7,023 nucleotides of DNA from Candidatus Woesearchaeota archaeon (GTDB lineage: Archaea; Nanobdellota; Nanobdellia; Woesearchaeales; CG1-02-33-12), in NCBI GenBank assembly GCA_017609385.1, contig JAFCEA010000047.1, forward strand, positions 1 to 7,023. Reading direction: 5' to 3'. Numbering within the stretch: the first letter of the stretch is position 1; every line of letters begins with the position of its first letter. A program made the position numbers and the translations under genes. This document shows positions 1 through 5,059 of the stretch, piece after piece. Below the pieces are notes generated by a model. It was not told the origin of the DNA. It did not search any database and was given only the letters and a program-made list of their open reading frames with translations.

Positions 1-228
1 CTTGATCATTGCCTTTTTCTGCTCAAGAATTATGTTTTTATCTGGTTTGCCAAGGGCAGATAGCCCTTTTGGGGAAACTGGCTTGTCTTTCAGCATCACA
101 ATAACAGAAACCTCTTGATCATCATTAAGTTTTTCAACAATTCCTGTGTCAACCTTTGCTGAACTGACAATATGGGGAAGTATTAAAAGGAATAGAACTA
201 CTGCTGAGAATATAACCCCCTTTTTCAT
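1..228 (-). CDS. Secreted subtilisin-like protease, prepropeptide only (partial, runs off left edge)
   Basis: The first 76 codons are visible. The product starts MKKGVIFSAVVLFLLILP, a classic Sec signal peptide with a KK n-region, a hydrophobic core at residues 4-17 and probable cleavage near SSA-K (about residue 24). It continues with KVDTGIVEKLNDDQEVSVIVMLKD, which resembles the inhibitor I9 propeptide of S8 subtilases, where a hydrophobic V-S-V-I-V strand followed by L-K-D-x-P is typical. A Lys-rich EQKKAMIK segment follows, as in many archaeal subtilase propeptides. No catalytic Asp/His/Ser is in the window, so protease identity is inferred from the leader alone. The ATG lies 10 nt after the stop of the upstream DUF2080-like gene, so the two may be co-transcribed. 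The upstream AAGGT overlapping that stop is a weak ribosome binding site. Another exported protein with an I9-like domain is possible. Confidence 0.62.
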   Translation of the reverse strand, partial: MKKGVIFSAVVLFLLILPHIVSSAKVDTGIVEKLNDDQEVSVIVMLKDKPVSPKGLSALGKPDKNIILEQKKAMIK

Positions 229-238
229 TTTATTGACC

Positions 239-430
239 TTATTCATCTTCTCCTTCAACAATGATTTTTATCTTTTTACCAGCATATTTTTTAGGAATTA
301 TTACATGAGCTCCAGTACCAAATTTAGAGGCTTTTCTTTCAAGAATTTCAGAGCACCAAAATTTAATTACGATCTCTTTTTTTATTTTTCTCTTCAATTT
401 TTTATTTTTGTTCGATTTATTCATATACAT
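239..430 (-). CDS. Small DUF2080 / AbrB-like swapped-hairpin protein
   Basis: This 63-residue protein has a very basic N-terminus (residues 4-18, mostly K/N/R) and then SEILERKASKFGTGAHVIIP followed by KKYAGKKIKIIVEG (residues 27-60). The F-G-x-x-A-H-V-I-x-P-K-x-x-x-G-K-K-x-x-I-I pattern matches what I know of DUF2080, a short archaeal family labelled 'putative transposon-encoded', and resembles the SpoVT/AbrB/MazE DNA-binding hairpin. I see no transposase or terminal repeats here, so the transposon label is not supported locally. A TATA-like TTTATAAA at 452-459 would start transcription at about the first ATG, so the mRNA is probably leaderless. M1 (430) or M3 (424) could be the start. It sits 10 nt ahead of the subtilase gene. 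Possible roles are a transcription factor or antitoxin-like DNA-binding protein; none is demonstrated. Confidence 0.7.
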   Translation of the reverse strand: MYMNKSNKNKKLKRKIKKEIVIKFWCSEILERKASKFGTGAHVIIPKKYAGKKIKIIVEGEDE

Positions 431-451
431 ATATATAAAATATATATGGTA

Positions 452-459
452 TTTATAAA
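452..459 (-). promoter_or_regulatory. TATA box of the DUF2080-like gene
   Basis: On the minus strand TTTATAAA is centred about 25-30 bases upstream of the ATG at 430/424. That is the archaeal TATA-to-start distance, so the transcript would begin at or next to the start codon (leaderless). It sits in the divergent intergenic region shared with the DUF192 gene. Confidence 0.5.
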
Positions 460-477
460 TGTTTGGTTATCATCTAA

Positions 478-489
478 ATATTTTTATAT
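478..489 (+). promoter_or_regulatory. Probable TATA box and nearby RBS of the DUF192 gene
   Basis: An AT-rich ATATTTTTATA element (478-489) lies about 40 bases upstream of the ATG at 528, predicting a start near 510 and a short leader. That leader would hold AAGAGG (511-516), a Shine-Dalgarno-like sequence ending 11 nt before the ATG. The region is generally AT-rich, so the exact box is uncertain. Confidence 0.4.
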
Positions 490-527
490 TAGAGCGCATT
501 TAATCATAAAAAGAGGCATTCAATAGC

Positions 528-866
528 ATGATAACAAACAAAACAAGAAAAACACTAATAGCTGAAAAGCATTATAACTTTAAAAGCCCTATTTCAAAGG
601 CCATAGGCTTGATGTTTTCAATGAATCCCAAGAACCTTATTTTTATTTTCAAAAAGGAAAAAATAGTGCCTTTGCATATGTTCTTTGTTATTTTTCCGAT
701 AGATGTATTGTTCCTTAACAAAAACAAAAAAGTGGTTGATTTGAAAGAGAATTTCAGGCCTTTCACATCATATACCCCAAGAGCAAAATCAAAATATGTT
801 ATAGAGCTTCCAAAGGGTGTTATCAAAAAGACAAAGACAAGAATAAATGATGCTATTTCTTTTTAA
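528..866 (+). CDS. DUF192 family protein
   Basis: This 112-residue protein matches the layout of the DUF192 (COG1430) family. AIGLMFSMNP (25-34) corresponds to the conserved 'GLM(F/Y)R' region. A hydrophobic PLHMFFVIFPIDVLFLN stretch (48-64) occupies the place of the family's 'x-M-x-N-x-x-x-P-L-D-V-x-F-(L/I)' block. VVDLKENFRPFTSYTPRAKS (69-88) and YVIELPKG (90-97) match the family's 'P...Y.P...a.yVLElpaG' ending. The family's biochemical function is not well established. Bacterial members often carry signal peptides or lipoboxes, but this one has none and is probably cytoplasmic. The length is normal for the domain. It is divergent from the DUF2080-like gene, and its 3' end is followed by the twin palindromes. 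Confidence 0.8.
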   Translation: MITNKTRKTLIAEKHYNFKSPISKAIGLMFSMNPKNLIFIFKKEKIVPLHMFFVIFPIDVLFLNKNKKVVDLKENFRPFTSYTPRAKSKYVIELPKGVIKKTKTRINDAISF

Positions 867-884
867 TTTAAATAGGAAATTGGG

Positions 885-942
885 AATATTGGCATTTGAT
901 TGCCAATAATGCAGGAAATATTGGCATTTGATTGCCAATAAT
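885..942. repeat. Two identical 26-bp palindrome-bearing units, 32 bp apart
   Basis: Positions 885-910 and 917-942 are identical 26-bp units separated by GCAGGA. Each contains the perfect inverted repeat ATTGGCA-TTTGAT-TGCCAAT (888-907 and 920-939), which extends to 8 bp per arm (T...A). The units sit between the DUF192 stop (866) and the BRE/TATA of the ATPase gene, ending 2-3 bp before the BRE. A 32-bp period is about three helical turns, so two bound dimers would face the same side of the DNA. Placement suggests operators for the ATPase promoter. At RNA level they could also form two stem-loops at the 3' end of the DUF192 transcript. No U-tract follows, so a simple terminator is less likely. 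Confidence 0.85.
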
Positions 943-944
943 TC

Positions 945-960
945 AAAAGGTTTATATATT
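945..960 (+). promoter_or_regulatory. BRE/TATA promoter of the AAA/DUF4143 ATPase gene
   Basis: The purine-rich AAAAGG (945-950) followed by TTTATATATT (951-960) is a near-textbook archaeal BRE plus TATA box. The TATA centre is about 27 bases upstream of the ATG at 983, predicting a leaderless mRNA. An out-of-frame ATG at 973 lies upstream of the predicted transcription start. Confidence 0.75.
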
Positions 961-982
961 AATAGTGATTTAATGATTAAAA

Positions 983-2371
983 ATGGACTATTCAAACTTA
1001 AAAGAAGCAAATCCATGGTGGGAAGATAAAAAATGGGTTTATCAGGATATTCACCTAGCCAAACTTGAAAAGCAGGAAATAAAATGGGATTATCAAATAA
1101 TTCCTGAGTTAAATCAAGGAATATACAGCTTAAGGGGACCAAGGCAGGTAGGCAAGACAACATGGATAAAACAAAAGATAAAGAGTTTAACAGAAAGCAA
1201 TAACCCTAAAAACATATTTTTTTACTCATGTGATGATATCAGAAATTTTGAGCAGCTCATGGAGCTTATAGGATTATTCTTAGAACTAGCAGATACAAAT
1301 AAAAAAAAATATATTTTCTTGGATGAAATTCCCTATGTTAAAGATTGGCAGCGCGGAATAAAGCATCTTTATGATTCAGGCAAGCTTAGTAAGTGTACTA
1401 TTATCTTATCAGGCTCACACTCTATGGATATTAAAAAAAGCATTGAACAGCTTCCTGGCAGGGGTGATGAAGGAAAAAGGCATTTTGTAATGTTTCCTTT
1501 AACCTTTAGCCAGTATTTAAAAGCTGTTAAAAAGCATATTAAATTAACGAACAATTTTAAAAAAGATGTAGCAATAGTTAAATTGAACTTAAGGATGCTT
1601 AATAAAGAGTATAGAAACTATTTGTTAACAGGTGGCTTTTTGAAAATAATAAATGAATTCTTTACAACAAAAGAAATTGCTGACAGTTCTTATGATGTTT
1701 ATCTAAAATGGGTAATTGGTGATTTAGCTAAATGGGACTTGAGGGAAAATTTTTCAAAGCAGATTATAAGAAGAATTATGGAATCATACACAAGCGAGCT
1801 ATCATGGTCTTCTATAAAATCAGGAACTGATATAGATTCGCATCATACTATATTGAAGTATGTTAACGCAATTGAAGAGATGTTTGTCTTTAATATTTTG
1901 TACAAAATGGATTTTAACAAAAAGGTTCCTGATTTTCCGAAATCAAAAAAAGTTTATTTTTCTGACCCTTTAATACTATCAGCATGCTATAAATGGGTGC
2001 ATAGCATAGAGAACAGTTTTCAGGAATATAAAAAATATGTTGATAAGAAAGTTGACAAACTATCAGAAGGAGTTTTATTAAATCATTTAATTAATATTGT
2101 TTACAAAGGGATTAAATCAAATATATATGATTATAAAGACATTATTTATTACTGGACAAATAAATCTAAGACAAAAGAAGTAGACTTTGTTTACAAAGAT
2201 ATTGGTTTTGAGCTAAAGTACCAGGAAAAAATAAGGGCTGAAGATTATAGAACACTAAAAGAATTTAAGAAGGGTTTTTTAATAACTAAAAAAACATTTG
2301 ATAGCAGAACATTTCCTATCTCTGCCTTTTTAATACTCTTAGAAAAATATCCCAAGAGATTCTTAAACTAA
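983..2371 (+). CDS. AAA ATPase with C-terminal DUF4143 / nuclease-like domain
   Basis: The 462-residue protein has an N-terminal ATPase (AAA_14-like) module. The Walker A is GPRQVGKTT (52-60), the Walker B is YIFLDEI (110-116, D114/E115), and a sensor-like IILSGSHS (140-147) is followed by LPGRGDEGKR (157-166), whose Arg may act as a finger. The middle part (about 200-340) matches the helical DUF4143 region, including the aromatic/SDP segment KKVYFSDPLILSAC (322-335). The C-terminus has EVDFVY (399-404) followed by GFELKYQ (408-414), the D...ExK pattern of the restriction-endonuclease fold that ends many DUF4143 proteins. All nucleotide-binding motifs are intact and the length is normal. Such proteins are common in DPANN archaea and other prokaryotes, with poorly known roles. 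The gene has its own leaderless promoter with twin palindromes just upstream, so it is probably a regulated single-gene unit. Confidence 0.88.
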   Translation: MDYSNLKEANPWWEDKKWVYQDIHLAKLEKQEIKWDYQIIPELNQGIYSLRGPRQVGKTTWIKQKIKSLTESNNPKNIFFYSCDDIRNFEQLMELIGLFLELADTNKKKYIFLDEIPYVKDWQRGIKHLYDSGKLSKCTIILSGSHSMDIKKSIEQLPGRGDEGKRHFVMFPLTFSQYLKAVKKHIKLTNNFKKDVAIVKLNLRMLNKEYRNYLLTGGFLKIINEFFTTKEIADSSYDVYLKWVIGDLAKWDLRENFSKQIIRRIMESYTSELSWSSIKSGTDIDSHHTILKYVNAIEEMFVFNILYKMDFNKKVPDFPKSKKVYFSDPLILSACYKWVHSIENSFQEYKKYVDKKVDKLSEGVLLNHLINIVYKGIKSNIYDYKDIIYYWTNKSKTKEVDFVYKDIGFELKYQEKIRAEDYRTLKEFKKGFLITKKTFDSRTFPISAFLILLEKYPKRFLN

Positions 2372-2378
2372 AAACAAC

Positions 2379-2389
2379 ATATTTAAATA
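2379..2389 (+). promoter_or_regulatory. TATA box of tRNA-Trp
   Basis: ATATTTAAATA is centred about 30 bases upstream of the first tRNA base and is followed by AT-rich DNA. This matches the usual position of an archaeal tRNA promoter. It begins 7 bases after the stop of the ATPase gene. Confidence 0.6.
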
Positions 2390-2414
2390 GGATTATAATT
2401 CCCGTAGTTAGTGA

Positions 2415-2531
2415 GGGGGCGTCGTATAACCTGGCTATTATAGCCGGCTCCAGTAACTGGAGAGATGAGCCTTTTGGCGATGATTATCTAGAAGAAACCG
2501 GCTGATTGGGGTTCGAATCCCTACGTCCCCA
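2415..2531 (+). tRNA. tRNA-Trp (anticodon CCA), intron-containing
   Basis: The acceptor stem GGGGGCG (2415-2421) pairs with CGTCCCC (2524-2530, one G-U), with discriminator A at 2531. The D arm is GTAT (2424-2427), a loop with GG at 2433-2434, then TTAT (2438-2441); one D-stem pair is U-U. The anticodon stem GCCGG (2443-2447) pairs with CCGGC (2498-2502). The loop reads CUCCAG then A after splicing, so the anticodon is CCA at 2450-2452. The T arm is TGGGG-TTCGAAT-CCCTA (2507-2523). The 43-nt insert between positions 37 and 38 is an intron, the usual site in archaeal tRNA-Trp. The mature tRNA is 74 nt before CCA addition, and CCA is not encoded. A short TTTT run follows and may end transcription. 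Confidence 0.93.
2454..2496 (+). other. tRNA-Trp intron (position 37/38)
   Basis: This 43-nt insert is removed to give a 7-nt anticodon loop. A relaxed bulge-helix-bulge can be drawn. The anticodon stem is the outer helix, AAA (2495-2497) is the 3' bulge, CUCC (2448-2451) pairs with GAAG (2491-2494) with one C-A mismatch, and AGU (2452-2454) is the 5' bulge. Both cuts then fall after the second bulge base. AGAU (2463-2466) can pair with AUCU (2486-2489). CUGGAG (2457-2462) is also perfectly complementary to the anticodon-loop bases CUCCAG, an alternative hairpin. Exact boundaries are inferred. Confidence 0.75.
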
Positions 2532-2549
2532 CTTTTCTTAGATTTGCGA

Positions 2550-2560
2550 AATATTTATAT
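2550..2560 (+). promoter_or_regulatory. TATA box of the Nudix gene
   Basis: AATATTTATAT is centred about 28 bases before the ATG at 2584, predicting a leaderless or nearly leaderless transcript independent of the tRNA. No Shine-Dalgarno sequence precedes this ATG, which agrees with leaderless initiation. Confidence 0.6.
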
Positions 2561-2583
2561 TCTTTTAGGTTTATAAAAATTTT

Positions 2584-3033
2584 ATGAAGCTTGATTTGGT
2601 TGTTGCAGGTTATATAATCCATAAAAACAAAATATTGCTAGTCCAACACAAAAAGCTGGATTTGTGGCTTCCTGTAGGGGGACATATTGAGAAAGATGAA
2701 ACCCCTGATAGTGCTCTTCTCCGTGAAATAAAAGAAGAGGTTGGCATTGACGTAGAAATTTTAAATTATATTAATTTCCCAATAGAAGGGAATACTAAAA
2801 AGAATTTATCCAGCCCTTTTTATGTTAATGTTCATTCTGTTAGAGATCATGATCACTGCTGCCTTTATTACATCTGCAAAGCAATAAATCCAGAAAAATT
2901 AAAAATAAATTCTGAGCTGAAAAATTATAGATGGTTTTCAAAAGAAGACCTAAATAAAGAGCATATACTTCCAGATGTAAGGAATCAATGCCTAAAGGCC
3001 CTTGAACTCTTCAAGAAGCTAGAGAACTATTAG
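2584..3033 (+). CDS. Nudix hydrolase
   Basis: The 149-residue protein contains a complete Nudix box GX5EX7REUXEEXGU. G33, E39, R47-E48-I49, E51-E52, G54 and I55 all fit, so the Mg-binding glutamates are intact and activity is expected. The preceding LWLPVGGHIE (27-36) is the typical entry strand and turn. A YRWFSKEDL segment (135-143 or nearby) is the usual C-terminal 'W-x-x-x-x-E-L' element. Such enzymes hydrolyse a nucleoside diphosphate linked to another moiety. The substrate (NTP clean-up, mRNA cap-like end, ADP-ribose, other) cannot be told from the sequence. An HDHCCLYY segment (about 98-105) replaces the usual beta-strand region and could bind metal, but this is speculative. It has its own promoter-like element; the next gene starts about 40 nt downstream. 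Confidence 0.92.
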   Translation: MKLDLVVAGYIIHKNKILLVQHKKLDLWLPVGGHIEKDETPDSALLREIKEEVGIDVEILNYINFPIEGNTKKNLSSPFYVNVHSVRDHDHCCLYYICKAINPEKLKINSELKNYRWFSKEDLNKEHILPDVRNQCLKALELFKKLENY

Positions 3034-3038
3034 CAATC

Positions 3039-3046
3039 TTTAAATA
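3039..3046 (+). promoter_or_regulatory. TATA-like box of the permease gene
   Basis: TTTAAATA lies about 33 bases upstream of the GTG at 3076 and predicts a start near 3069, just after the Nudix stop. Read-through from the Nudix gene is an alternative. Confidence 0.45.
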
Positions 3047-3072
3047 ATACTTAATTTAATTTCAATTAAAAA

Positions 3073-3078
3073 GAGGTG
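3073..3078 (+). promoter_or_regulatory. Shine-Dalgarno-like GAGGTG overlapping the GTG start of the permease
   Basis: GAGGTG is a strong match to the archaeal anti-SD, but its last three bases are also the only standard in-frame start codon near the conserved N-terminus. If GAGGTG works as an RBS, initiation would have to use a non-standard codon such as ATT at 3082 or 3085. If GTG is the start, the transcript is nearly leaderless. Confidence 0.45.
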
Positions 3079-4233
3079 TTAATTATTTCCAGAAACTCAT
3101 TTGGGGCAATAGCAACATTAGTTGGCTGTGTCATAGGAGCAGGCATCTTAGGCATACCCTATGTTGTTGCAAGGGCAGGCTTTATTACCGGGCTTATAGA
3201 TATCATCCTTATAGGGATTGTAATGATTATTATGCACCTCTATCTTGGAGAGGTTGTTCTAAGGACCAAAGGTAATCATCAGCTAGTGGGTTATGCAGAG
3301 AAATATCTTGGCAAGACAGGCAAGAACCTTATGTGGTTTGCAATGGTTTTTGTTATTTACGGGGCTTTAGTAGCATACACAATAAAAGAAGGAGATTTTC
3401 TTAATGCATTATTTAACACTTACTTTGGAGGCAGTCCATTTACATACAGCTTAATATTCTTTGGGCTTATGGCCTTTTTAGTTTATTTTGAGCTCAATGT
3501 GCTTGAAAAATCTGAGATGCTTATGGTATCAATATTGCTCGGAGTAATATTTTTACTGTGTATTTTTGCACTTCCTCATGTTAATATAAACAACCTGAGT
3601 TCTTTTGATCCAAGTTCTTTTTTCCTGCCATATGGGGTAATACTTTTCGCATTTCTTGGGGTAGTATCAATTCCAGAGATGAAAGAAGAGCTTAAGGAAA
3701 ATAGGGCTTATCTGAAAAAAGCAATTATAATTGGAAGCCTTATACCATTAATAATATATGTTATATTTGCAGCTGTTGTTGTTGGCGTAACAGGCATAAA
3801 CACAACAGACGGTGCAATACTTGGCCTTGGTAATGCAATTGGCTATAATATGCTTGTCTTTGGAACCTTATTTGGAATAATAGCAATGATGAGCTCTTTC
3901 TTAATATTAGCGTTTTCCCTTAAAGAGATGTTTAAACATGACTATAAGATAGATAAGTTTTCATCATGGTTTCTCACCTGCTCTGTTCCATTGGTTATCT
4001 TTCTGCTTGGTGTGAAAAGCTTTGTGAGAACAATTGGTGTTGCAGGCTCTGTTTCAGGCGGCCTCATGGGCATATTGATAGTTCTCATGTATATAAAGGC
4101 AAAAAAGCTTGGCAGCAGAAATCCGGAATACAGCATTAAAAAGAATAGCATAATAAGCTGGATATTAATTCTTTTGTTTATATTTGGGATTGCTTATGAG
4201 CTCTTAAGAGTTGCTGGATTGATTAGGATCTGA
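3076..4233 (+). CDS. Amino-acid permease, APC superfamily (AAAP / aromatic amino acid permease-like)
   Basis: The 385-residue protein is an integral membrane transporter with 11 predicted helices, roughly at 9-30, 36-56, 84-104, 124-142, 148-167, 183-200, 216-238, 258-281, 297-313, 321-341 and 358-380. The first helix contains GCVIGAGILGIPYVVARAG (17-35), the unwound G-x-G-(I/V)-L-x-(L/I)-P signature of amino-acid transporters of the AAAP and Trp/Tyr permease type, so import of a (possibly aromatic or branched) amino acid by ion symport is likely. The substrate cannot be fixed from sequence. I took GTG at 3076 because it lies just before the first helix, but it overlaps GAGGTG, so the true first residue may be a few codons later. 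The length is normal and no defects are seen. The neighbouring tRNA-Trp does not prove tryptophan as substrate. Confidence 0.87.
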   Translation: MLIISRNSFGAIATLVGCVIGAGILGIPYVVARAGFITGLIDIILIGIVMIIMHLYLGEVVLRTKGNHQLVGYAEKYLGKTGKNLMWFAMVFVIYGALVAYTIKEGDFLNALFNTYFGGSPFTYSLIFFGLMAFLVYFELNVLEKSEMLMVSILLGVIFLLCIFALPHVNINNLSSFDPSSFFLPYGVILFAFLGVVSIPEMKEELKENRAYLKKAIIIGSLIPLIIYVIFAAVVVGVTGINTTDGAILGLGNAIGYNMLVFGTLFGIIAMMSSFLILAFSLKEMFKHDYKIDKFSSWFLTCSVPLVIFLLGVKSFVRTIGVAGSVSGGLMGILIVLMYIKAKKLGSRNPEYSIKKNSIISWILILLFIFGIAYELLRVAGLIRI

Positions 4234-4289
4234 ATTTTAATAATAGAACATTTTGAAAGTTAAAGAAACTATTTCTGGTTAATCAATGC

Positions 4290-4310
4290 AATTTTGTCAA
4301 TAGCAAAATT
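4290..4310. repeat. Short AT-rich inverted repeat after the permease gene
   Basis: AATTTTG (4290-4296) and CAAAATT (4304-4310) form a 7-bp stem with a 7-nt loop. The flanking GC/TGC can add pairs across a small bulge. It lies in the 133-bp gap between the permease stop and the RHH gene. It could be a weak hairpin near the permease transcript end or an operator. No T-run follows, so I do not call it a terminator. Confidence 0.45.
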
Positions 4311-4333
4311 CTTGCAGAAAAATAAGCGAAAAG

Positions 4334-4341
4334 CTTAAATA
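4334..4341 (+). promoter_or_regulatory. TATA box of the RHH gene
   Basis: CTTAAATA is centred about 29 bases upstream of the ATG at 4367, predicting transcription start at or next to the start codon. No Shine-Dalgarno is present, which agrees with a leaderless message. Confidence 0.55.
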
Positions 4342-4343
4342 AG

Positions 4344-4365
4344 ACTTAATCTTACTTAATCTTAC
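4344..4365 (+). repeat. Tandem 10-bp repeat between TATA and start of the RHH gene
   Basis: ACTTAATCTT occurs twice head to tail (4344-4353, 4354-4363), then AC, directly before the ATG. A 10-bp spacing is one helical turn, which fits cooperative binding of RHH dimers. This makes it a candidate autoregulatory operator for the encoded protein. That role is inferred from position only. Confidence 0.6.
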
Positions 4366-4366
4366 G

Positions 4367-4630
4367 ATGGAATCAATTACAATAAAAGTGCCGGATAGAA
4401 TGGCTAGGGATATAGAAATCTTCATCAAGCCAGATTATGGTACAAAAACAGAGTTTGTAAGGGAAGCAATAAGGAATAAGATTAAGGAAGTTAGAAAAGA
4501 AAAAGCATTAAATGAACTTAGGAAATACTTTGGTAAAGCAAAAACAAAGACAAGCTACAAAGAAGAAAGAAAAATTAGAGAAGAGGTTGGTAAAAAATTT
4601 GCTAAAAAGTTTGGTATAGAGTTAGATTAG
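4367..4630 (+). CDS. Ribbon-helix-helix (CopG-type) protein, VapB-like antitoxin
   Basis: The 87-residue protein starts with ESITIKVPDRMARDIEIFI and continues to KTEFVREAIRNKIKEVRKEK. A beta-strand (3-9), a helix (11-21), the Y-G-T-K-T-E-F turn (24-30) and a second helix (30-46) give the RHH DNA-binding fold. The C-terminal half (47-87) is charged and helical (ALNELRKYFGKAK, then EERKIREEVGKKFAKKFGIE), as in antitoxin tails that bind a PIN toxin. The tandem repeat at the start may be its operator. The only PIN gene nearby is on the opposite strand, with its 3' end overlapping this one by 9 bp, whereas VapB-VapC pairs are normally co-directional. It may therefore be an antitoxin, or a plain RHH regulator with a coincidental neighbour. 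Confidence 0.75.
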   Translation: MESITIKVPDRMARDIEIFIKPDYGTKTEFVREAIRNKIKEVRKEKALNELRKYFGKAKTKTSYKEERKIREEVGKKFAKKFGIELD

Positions 4631-5041
4631 GTCTTCAGGTTTTTTTATTTCAGCTATATCAACAAATTCAAAAAAATGTTTGTCCCTTGTTACCATAACT
4701 GCCTTGTTATCCCTAGCTAAAATAGCATGTAATGCATCACCAAATGCTACTTTTCTTTTTTTACATGAGATTGCAGCTTCTTTAACTTGAGAACTTGAAA
4801 TAGCTACTTTTAAAAGCAAGTTTCTCTTATAGATAATTTCAAATATTTTGTTTATTTCTTCTTTGCTATATTTAATCTCAAGTTCTTTAACAATAAGATT
4901 AGAATAAAGAATAAATTCTTTGTTTTCAATAATAATATTAATTAATTTTAATGCCCACTCCCCCAAAGGCCTTATATTATCATGCCTGTTCTCAAAATAA
5001 TCTAAATATATGTTTGTATCAAGATAAATTTTTTCTGTCAT
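4622..5041 (-). CDS. PIN-domain ribonuclease, VapC-like toxin
   Basis: The 139-residue protein has all four PIN acidic positions. These are D8 in YLDTNIYLDYF, E53 in SNLIVKELE, D102 in AFGDALHAILAR and D120 in VMVTRDKHF, and N10 of the DTN motif is present. These residues bind Mg/Mn in VapC RNases, so the enzyme is probably active against RNA. The length fits VapC. The start ATG is 18 nt downstream of the S-layer gene stop (5060), on the same strand, and no Shine-Dalgarno is seen. It may be read through from that gene or use the TA-rich DNA around 5045-5069 as promoter. No antitoxin gene lies upstream on its own strand. The convergent RHH gene is the only local antitoxin candidate, and the two stop codons overlap. 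Confidence 0.88.
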   Translation of the reverse strand: MTEKIYLDTNIYLDYFENRHDNIRPLGEWALKLINIIIENKEFILYSNLIVKELEIKYSKEEINKIFEIIYKRNLLLKVAISSSQVKEAAISCKKRKVAFGDALHAILARDNKAVMVTRDKHFFEFVDIAEIKKPEDLI

Positions 5042-5059
5042 AGTTAAAAAAATAAAAAA

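Noticed and set aside
146..526. 126-codon plus-strand open frame
   Set aside because: It lies opposite the subtilase leader and the DUF2080-like gene; its translation is low-complexity Phe/Ile-rich with no domain.
885..942. CRISPR-like array
   Set aside because: Only two units with a 6-bp spacer and strong internal palindromes; there are no further repeats and no cas genes.
885..942. Intrinsic-type terminator of the DUF192 gene
   Set aside because: The stem-loops are not followed by a T-run, and their spacing from the BRE/TATA fits operators better. It cannot be fully excluded.
973..982. Upstream ATG at 973 as start of the ATPase gene
   Set aside because: It is out of frame with the ATPase and upstream of the predicted transcription start.
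789..1163. 124-codon minus-strand open frame
   Set aside because: It lies opposite the DUF192 end and the ATPase start and would read through the twin palindromes; no recognisable domain, while the plus-strand gene has intact Walker motifs.
2415..2531. tRNA gene as an integration site for a mobile element
   Set aside because: No integrase gene and no repeat of the tRNA 3' end is visible in the window.
4290..4310. Rho-independent-like terminator of the permease gene
   Set aside because: An AT-rich 7-bp stem with no following T-run; archaeal termination relies on T-runs rather than hairpins.
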